A program made the translations under genes and the position numbers. Shown piece by piece: positions 40,351-45,243 of a stretch of DNA of 45,243 nucleotides. The DNA is taken from NCBI GenBank assembly GCA_027483995.1, contig JAIXTK010000154.1:1-45243 (forward strand), written 5' to 3'. Under the pieces are notes generated by a model, which saw only the letters and a program-made list of their open reading frames with translations, was not told the DNA's origin and did no database searches. How positions within the stretch are numbered: the first letter of the stretch is position 1; each line of letters starts with the position of its first letter. This DNA comes from Acetobacteraceae bacterium (GTDB taxonomy: Bacteria > Pseudomonadota > Alphaproteobacteria > Acetobacterales > Acetobacteraceae).

Positions 40351-41400
40351 ATGCCTGCGTCCCCGCCGGTTCTGGCCGTCACCATGGGCGATCCGGCCGG
40401 GATCGGCCCCGAGATCATCGTCAAGGCTGCCCGCGCGCTCGCCCCCCGGCTTGCATCGGGAGAGATGCGCCTGTTGGTGATCGGGCACGCCACCGCACTG
40501 GACCAGGCCTGCGCCACGCTAGGCCATGCCGCCTTCGCACGGGCTGACGAGACAGCGGCGTTCCCGCCGCTGGCGCTGCTGCCGGCGGGCGACGAGCACG
40601 GCGCCATCGCAACCGGATGCCTCAGCCCCGAGGCCGGGCGCTTCAGCTTTCTGGCAGTGGACCAGGCGGTTCGCCTTGCCCTGGCGGGGCGGATTGCCGC
40701 CATCGTGACGGCGCCGCTGAACAAGGAGGCGCTGAACCTGGCAGGGCACAAATATGCCGGCCACACCGACATGCTGGCGGACCTGACGGGGCAGAAGACC
40801 TCTGTGATGATGCTGGCGCATGGGAACATGCGCGTCAGCCACGTCACCACCCATGTCGCGCTGGAGAAGGTGCCCGCGCTGGTAACGCCCGAGCGGGTGC
40901 GCCGCACGATCGACCTGACGCATGATGCATTGCGCCGCATGGGCATTGCCCGGCCACATATCGCGGTGGCGGCATTGAACCCGCATGCCGGCGAGGGCGG
41001 GCTGTTCGGCACCCAGGACACCGACGTGACCGCGCCGGTCGTGGCGCAGTGCAACGCGGAAGGCATCCATGTCAGCGGCCCCGTGCCGGGGGATACGGTG
41101 TTCGTGAAGCTGCGCGGCGGGCAATACGATGCGGTGGTGGCGATGTACCACGACCAGGGGCACATCCCGGTGAAGCTGCTGGGCTTCCAGATGAACCCCG
41201 CCACCGGCACCTTCGATTCGCTCTCTGGCGTGAACATCACGCTGGGCCTGCCGGTGATCCGCACCTCGGTGGACCACGGCACCGCCTTCGACATCGCCGG
41301 CCGCGGCATCGCCAACGCAGACAGCATGGTGGAGGCGATCGAAGTGGCGCTGCAGATGACGGCCGCGAAGGGATCACAAGCGAAAGGAGCGTTCGCATGA
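40351..41400 (+). CDS. pdxA2: PdxA family dehydrogenase, probably PdxA2 (four-carbon acid-sugar phosphate dehydrogenase)
   Basis: A 349-residue metal- and NAD-dependent beta-decarboxylating dehydrogenase. It begins V-T-M-G-D-P-A-G-I-G-P-E, the PdxA signature. Metal-site histidines appear in A-G-H-T-D-M-L, H-D-Q-G-H-I-P-V-K and S-V-D-H-G-T-A-F-D. PdxA proper acts in pyridoxal phosphate synthesis, but adjacency to a DUF1537 kinase indicates the PdxA2 role: oxidation and decarboxylation of 4-phospho-erythronate/threonate to dihydroxyacetone phosphate. Sequence alone does not exclude a biosynthetic PdxA. The gap to the kinase is 12 nt, and the MFS gene overlaps its stop (ATGA). Confidence 0.87.
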   Translation: MPASPPVLAVTMGDPAGIGPEIIVKAARALAPRLASGEMRLLVIGHATALDQACATLGHAAFARADETAAFPPLALLPAGDEHGAIATGCLSPEAGRFSFLAVDQAVRLALAGRIAAIVTAPLNKEALNLAGHKYAGHTDMLADLTGQKTSVMMLAHGNMRVSHVTTHVALEKVPALVTPERVRRTIDLTHDALRRMGIARPHIAVAALNPHAGEGGLFGTQDTDVTAPVVAQCNAEGIHVSGPVPGDTVFVKLRGGQYDAVVAMYHDQGHIPVKLLGFQMNPATGTFDSLSGVNITLGLPVIRTSVDHGTAFDIAGRGIANADSMVEAIEVALQMTAAKGSQAKGAFA

Positions 41401-42587
41401 GCGCCGGCTGGAAACGCGAAGAACTCGCCACGCTGGGGCAGATCTCCGGCGCACATATGGTCAGCCATATCCACATCCTGGTGCTGCCGCCGCTGTTCCC
41501 GCTGCTCAAGGAACAATTCGGCGTGGGCTATGTCGAACTCGGCTTCGCGCTGACACTGTTCAACATCGTCTCCGCCCTGATGCAGACGCCGACGGGCTTC
41601 GCGGTGGACCGGTTCGGGCCGCGCCGGCTGCTGGTGGGCGGGCTGCTGCTGGGCGGCAGCGCATTCATCGTGGCAGGGCTCAACCCGGTCTATCCGGTAT
41701 TGCTGGCCGCCGCGCTGATGGCCGGGTTGGCCAACTGCGTCTACCACCCCAGCGACTACGCCATCCTCTCCTCCGGCGTGATCGGCGAGGCACGGGTTGG
41801 CCGGGCGTTCTCGATCCACACCTTTGCCGGTTATGCCGGCACGGCGTTGGCGCCGGCGGGAATGCTGCTCGCGGCCGGTGCGTGGGGCGTTTCGGGCGCG
41901 CTGATTGCGGCCGGGCTGCTGGGGCCGCTCTTTGCGCTGCCGCTGCTGTTCGGGGCGCCGGCCGGGGCGCCGCGTGCGGCGGTGCGCCGGGCGCCGATCC
42001 CGGCGCGGCAGCTGATCACCCCGCAGGTGTTGTCGCTGGTGGCGTTCTTCGCCGTGATCGGCATGTCCGGCGGCGGCATCTCCGGCTTCTCGGTGGTGGC
42101 GATGAACGCGCATCACGGCACACCGGTATGGGTGGCGAGCATAGCGCTGTCGTTCTACCTCGGTGCCTCGGCGCTTGGCGTATTGGCCGGCGGCATCATC
42201 GCCGACCGCACGCGCCGGCACAGCGAGGTGTCGGCCGGTGGCTTCGCGGTGACGGCCGTCGCCATCGCCATCGTGGGCCTGGTGAACCTGCCGATGTGGG
42301 CGCTGCTGCCGGTGATGGCGGTGGGTGGGTTCTGCACCGGCCTGATCATGCCGTCGCGCGACATGCTGGTGCGGGCGAGCGCGCCAAAGGGGGCGGAGGG
42401 GCGCGTGTTCGCCATCGTCTCCACCGGCTTCAACATCGGCGGCATCATCGGCCCGCTGCTCTATGGCACGATCATGGATTTCGGCCACCCGGGCTGGATT
42501 TTCGCCGTCTCAGTGGGCTTCATGCTGTCCACCTGCGTACTGGCGCTGGCCAATGACCGCCGCGCACGGCTTGCGGCCGCCGAATAG
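41397..42587 (+). CDS. MFS transporter, probable acid-sugar uptake
   Basis: A 396-residue MFS protein with about twelve hydrophobic segments. It starts S-G-A-H-M-V-S-H-I-H-I-L-V-L-P-P-L-F-P-L-L and has V-D-R-F-G-P-R-R between helices 2 and 3 (motif A). I-I-A-D-R-T-R-R-H-S is the equivalent loop in the second half. Coupling to the kinase and PdxA2 genes (ATGA overlap, AAAGGAG ribosome site) suggests that it imports the four-carbon acid sugar; that is inference. A terminator-like hairpin follows directly. No regulator of the operon is visible in the divergent gap 39163-39330. Confidence 0.9.
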   Translation: MSAGWKREELATLGQISGAHMVSHIHILVLPPLFPLLKEQFGVGYVELGFALTLFNIVSALMQTPTGFAVDRFGPRRLLVGGLLLGGSAFIVAGLNPVYPVLLAAALMAGLANCVYHPSDYAILSSGVIGEARVGRAFSIHTFAGYAGTALAPAGMLLAAGAWGVSGALIAAGLLGPLFALPLLFGAPAGAPRAAVRRAPIPARQLITPQVLSLVAFFAVIGMSGGGISGFSVVAMNAHHGTPVWVASIALSFYLGASALGVLAGGIIADRTRRHSEVSAGGFAVTAVAIAIVGLVNLPMWALLPVMAVGGFCTGLIMPSRDMLVRASAPKGAEGRVFAIVSTGFNIGGIIGPLLYGTIMDFGHPGWIFAVSVGFMLSTCVLALANDRRARLAAAE

Positions 42588-42618
42588 AAAAAGGGGCGGG
42601 CCCTTGCGGACCCGCCCC
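42588..42618. terminator. Bidirectional-type stem-loop between MFS and SDR genes
   Basis: GGGGCGGGCCC (42593-42603) pairs with GGACCCGCCCC (42608-42618) with one mismatch around a 4-nt loop. Read on the minus strand it is followed by TTTTT, making it the terminator of the SDR gene ending at 42641. It also lies just after the MFS stop on the plus strand but lacks a T run there. Confidence 0.75.
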
Positions 42619-42640
42619 CTGTTCCATCCTTCGGCTGGGA

Positions 42641-43558
42641 TCAGATCGCGTCCCAGGCATACACGTCGCGGGTGCGCTCCAGCGGCGTGAGGCTGGACTT
42701 CCACGCCGGCAGCAGCGTCTCCGCCAGGGCCTGCGCCGACCAACCGGTGCCGCGGTGCATGGTGCGGATCGGGCGCGGCTGGCTGTAGAGATAGATCTCG
42801 TTGCCGCGCGCACCCATGATCTGGCCGGTCACTTCCTTGGCGGCATCGCTGCCCAGGAAGGCGGCGAGCTGGGCCACCTGGTCCGGCCGGGTCTTGGCGG
42901 CGCGGGCCTGCATCTGCTCCTCGGTCTGGCCGGGCACCGTCTCGATCATGCGGCTGAAGGCGTGGGGCCCGATGCAGTTGCTGCGCACGTTGTAGCGCGC
43001 CGCGTCACCGGCGATGCCGCGCGACATACCGGCGATGCCGAGCTTGGCCGCCGCGTAGTTCACCTGGCCCACCGAGCCGATCAGGCCGGAGGTGCTGGTC
43101 ATGTGCACGAAGGCCCCGCTTTCCTGCTTGCGCATGAACGGGATGGCGGCGCGGGAGACGTAGAAGGCGCCATAGAGATGCACCTTCACCACCGCGTCGA
43201 ATTCTTCCGGCGTCATGCGGTGGAAGATGGTGTCGCGCAGGATGCCCGCGTTGTTCACCACGATGTCGATCTTGCCGAAGCGGTCGATCGCGGTCTGGAC
43301 CATGCTCTGGGCGCTGTCCCAGTCCGCCACGCTGTCGTAGTTCGCCACGGCCTGGCCCTGGCCGTGCAGGGCCTCGATCTCGCTGACCACCTGCTGCGCG
43401 GGTGTCGAGTCGTTGCCGCTGCCATCGACGGCGGCGCCGATGTCGTTCACCACCACCTGGGCGCCGTTCTCCGCCATCACCAGCGCTATGGCGCGGCCGA
43501 TGCCGCGGCCGGCACCGGTCACGAGGGCAACCTTACCCTCAAGCATTTTCTTGGACAT
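42641..43558 (-). CDS. SDR family oxidoreductase (3-hydroxyacyl-CoA dehydrogenase-like)
   Basis: A 305-residue short-chain dehydrogenase. The Rossmann motif is T-G-A-G-R-G-I-G at about 15-22, followed by V-V-V-N-D-I-G (acidic residue for NAD), N-N-A-G, and the active site S-G-L-I-G-S-V-G-Q-V-N-Y-A-A-A-K. The loop D-I-G-A-A-V-D-G-S-G and the long C-terminal tail of about 60 residues resemble the hydroxyacyl-CoA dehydrogenase portion of multifunctional enzyme type 2. It is probably involved in acyl-CoA or hydroxy-acid oxidation. Start ATG 43558 follows a GGAGGGG stretch on the minus strand. It is divergent from the second SDR gene. Confidence 0.92.
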   Translation of the reverse strand: MSKKMLEGKVALVTGAGRGIGRAIALVMAENGAQVVVNDIGAAVDGSGNDSTPAQQVVSEIEALHGQGQAVANYDSVADWDSAQSMVQTAIDRFGKIDIVVNNAGILRDTIFHRMTPEEFDAVVKVHLYGAFYVSRAAIPFMRKQESGAFVHMTSTSGLIGSVGQVNYAAAKLGIAGMSRGIAGDAARYNVRSNCIGPHAFSRMIETVPGQTEEQMQARAAKTRPDQVAQLAAFLGSDAAKEVTGQIMGARGNEIYLYSQPRPIRTMHRGTGWSAQALAETLLPAWKSSLTPLERTRDVYAWDAI

Positions 43559-43703
43559 GCCCGTCCCCTCCTTGGAACTATTTGCAGTGGGGCGAGTGTG
43601 CGACGTGCCGGCCGCGCTGTCACCCTCAGCCCTGCATGGCGGCCGTGCCTTGCCAGAGCAGCGCGGCACGGCGACGATCCCGCCACCTTAGAGAGGGATG
43701 GCC

Positions 43704-44459
43704 ATGGAACTGAACCTGAAGGGCCGGCGCGTGATTGTCGCCGGCGGCAGCCGCGGCATCGGCCGTTCGATCGCGCTCGGCTTCGCCCAGGCGGGTGCGG
43801 CGGTTTCGATCTGCGCGCGCGGCGCAGACACGCTGGAGGCCACGCGCCAGGAGCTGGCCGCGTTCGGCGGCACAGCGCACGCGGCCCCCTGCGACCTGTC
43901 CGACGCCGCGGCGATTGCCGCCTACATTCCGGCGGCTGCCAATGCCCTCGGCGGCATCGACATCCTGGTGAACAACGCCTCCGGCTTCGGCCGCGGCGAT
44001 GACGAGGAAAGCTGGGAATCGAGCCTGTCGGTGGACCTGATGGCCGCCGTGCGCGCCAGCCGGGAGGCGATGCCGTGGCTGATGAAGGGCACGCAGCCCA
44101 GCATCATCCATATTTCCTCCGGCTCCGGCCTGAACCCCTCCGTGCGCACGCCGGCCTATGGCGCGGCGAAGGCGGCGGTGAACCACTACACCCGCACCCA
44201 GGCCGCGGCGCTGGCCAGGCATGGCATCCGGGTGAATTGCGTGGCGCCGGGCTCGATCGAGTTCCCCGGCGGCTCCTGGGAGCGGCGCAAGACCGAGGAC
44301 CCCAAGCTGTACAACTCCATCCTCAACTCCATGCCGGCCGGGCGGCTGGGCACGCCGGAGGAGGTGGCGAACGTGGTGATGTTCCTGGCCTCCGACATGG
44401 CGATCTGGGTCACGGCGCAGATCATCCAGGTGAATGGCGGGCAGGGTTTCGGGCGGTGA
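43704..44459 (+). CDS. SDR family oxidoreductase
   Basis: A 251-residue classical SDR. The cofactor motif is slightly altered: V-A-G-G-S-R-G-I-G, with G in place of the usual T. N-N-A-S replaces the usual N-N-A-G. The active-site triad is complete: I-S-S-G-S-G, then Y-G-A-A-K with Tyr and Lys. The C-terminal G-R-L-G-T-P-E-E-V-A-N-V-V-M-F-L-A-S-D is typical of 3-oxoacyl-ACP reductase-like enzymes. Substrate unknown. ATG 43704 is preferred over 43698 because GAGAGG (43691-43696) is then 7 nt away. It is coupled to the next hydrolase by a GTGA overlap. Confidence 0.9.
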   Translation: MELNLKGRRVIVAGGSRGIGRSIALGFAQAGAAVSICARGADTLEATRQELAAFGGTAHAAPCDLSDAAAIAAYIPAAANALGGIDILVNNASGFGRGDDEESWESSLSVDLMAAVRASREAMPWLMKGTQPSIIHISSGSGLNPSVRTPAYGAAKAAVNHYTRTQAAALARHGIRVNCVAPGSIEFPGGSWERRKTEDPKLYNSILNSMPAGRLGTPEEVANVVMFLASDMAIWVTAQIIQVNGGQGFGR

Positions 44460-45243
44460 GCGCCGACATCGGGAGCTGGGCGCGCTGGCAGGCGCCGGAG
44501 CAGATCGGCTGGTCCACGGCGAAGCTGGCGGAGGCACAGGCCTTCGCCGGCACGTTCAATTCTGCCAGCACGATGGTGGTGGCGGGCGGGAAGGTGGTGG
44601 ATGCCTGGGGCGAGATCGACCGGCACTACAACGTGCACTCCATCCGCAAGAGCTTCCTCAGCGCGCTGTACGGGATCCACGATGCCGAGGGGCGCGTGGA
44701 CCTGGAAGCCACGCTCGGCAGCCTGGGCATCGACGACAAGGAGGGGCTGTCGGAGCGCGAGAAGCTCGCCACCGTCCACCAGCTGCTGGCGGCGCGCTCC
44801 GGCGTCTATCACCCGTCGGGCTACGAATCGCCGAACATGCTGGCCATCAAGCCGGCGCGGCACAGCCACGGGCCCGGCGTGAACTGGTGCTACAACAACT
44901 GGGACTTCAATGCGCTGGGCACGATCTACCGCCAGGTGACCGGCGCCGATATCTACGCCGACTTCAAGGCGCGCATTGCGGACCCGATCGGCATGGAAGA
45001 CTACGTGCCGGAGCGGGACGGCAGGTACCACCCGCTGGAAGCCTCGATCCACCCCGCCTACCCGTTCCGCATGACGGCGCGCGACCTCGCCAGGTTCGGC
45101 GAGTTGTTCCTGCGCCGCGGGCGCTGGGGCGGCGCGCAGATCGTGCCGGAAGCCTGGGTGGAAGACAGCGTGGCGCCGATCTCCGATGCCGGGCTGGCCG
45201 GCAGCTACGGCTACATGTGGTGGGTGGCGCGCGACGGCATCCA
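44456..45243 (+). CDS. Serine hydrolase, beta-lactamase/DD-peptidase family, cut by window edge
   Basis: The first 262 residues of a class C-type serine hydrolase. The S-x-x-K motif is S62-I-R-K65 and the second motif Y146-N-N148. The remaining C terminus with the third motif lies off the window. No signal peptide is visible, so it is probably an intracellular esterase or amidase. GTG 44456 overlaps the SDR stop (GTGA); an SDR plus esterase pair suggests a shared catabolic pathway, but nothing in the sequence shows which. It is distinct from the two other serine hydrolases in the window in motif spacing and sequence. Confidence 0.88.
   Translation, partial: MSADIGSWARWQAPEQIGWSTAKLAEAQAFAGTFNSASTMVVAGGKVVDAWGEIDRHYNVHSIRKSFLSALYGIHDAEGRVDLEATLGSLGIDDKEGLSEREKLATVHQLLAARSGVYHPSGYESPNMLAIKPARHSHGPGVNWCYNNWDFNALGTIYRQVTGADIYADFKARIADPIGMEDYVPERDGRYHPLEASIHPAYPFRMTARDLARFGELFLRRGRWGGAQIVPEAWVEDSVAPISDAGLAGSYGYMWWVARDGI

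Noticed and set aside
1-45243. Mobile elements, CRISPR arrays, tRNA or rRNA genes
   Set aside because: No transposase, integrase, repeat-spacer pattern, cloverleaf or rRNA-like sequence was found on reading; VapBC is the only accessory-type module.

Overview
The window is chromosomal DNA from a very GC-rich bacterium. Gene content (type II citrate synthase of alphaproteobacterial style, sterol desaturase family protein, M81/MlrC-like protein, four-carbon acid-sugar catabolism genes, many GTG starts and ATGA/GTGA overlaps) suggests an alphaproteobacterium, most likely Acetobacteraceae (Roseomonas-like); that placement is inference. Both edges cut genes: an ATP-dependent DNA ligase on the left and a serine hydrolase on the right. 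I see no rRNA, tRNA, CRISPR array, insertion sequence or prophage.

Region 1 (1-15 kb) is rich in DNA repair. On the minus strand vapB, vapC, a ligase-associated exonuclease and the DNA ligase form one chain in which every junction is a 4-nt overlap. Divergent from it is the Lhr-Core type ligase-associated helicase, then a large DUF6311-like membrane protein, then the pdeM-type nuclease, a serine hydrolase, a photolyase overlapping a PPP-type phosphatase, a VOC protein, a SixA-like phosphatase, a CHAD protein and a staphylococcal-nuclease-like protein whose catalytic residues look lost.

Region 2 (15-27.5 kb) is mainly housekeeping: citrate synthase with a strong terminator, a gene-poor AT-richer stretch leading to an unrecognised protein, glycerophosphodiester phosphodiesterase, an Asp/Glu racemase family protein, an EstB-like serine hydrolase, two small unknown proteins, and an MFS exporter. 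A sulfur-flavoured group follows: rhodanese overlapping a regulatory-domain methyltransferase, divergent from cysteine synthase, which abuts a DMSP-lyase-type cupin. A FAD amine oxidoreductase closes the region.

Region 3 (27.5-36 kb) holds a possible 30-residue Cys-rich peptide gene just ahead of an animal-type heme peroxidase with an RTX-like C terminus, preceded by three CTGAC repeats at 11-bp period. Next come a minus-strand group (MlrC-like, NTF2-like, Zn/Cd/Pb P-type ATPase), an FkbM methyltransferase, and an XRE-cupin regulator with a clear inverted-repeat operator, coupled to a DMT exporter.

Region 4 (36-45 kb) has a translationally coupled minus-strand operon (Tat beta-propeller, sterol desaturase family protein, amidohydrolase), a divergent catabolic operon (DUF1537 kinase, PdxA2-like dehydrogenase, MFS transporter), two SDR oxidoreductases facing away from each other, and the cut serine hydrolase. 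The least explained items are the VapBC-repair coupling, the Cys-rich peptide/peroxidase locus and the propeller-desaturase-amidohydrolase operon.
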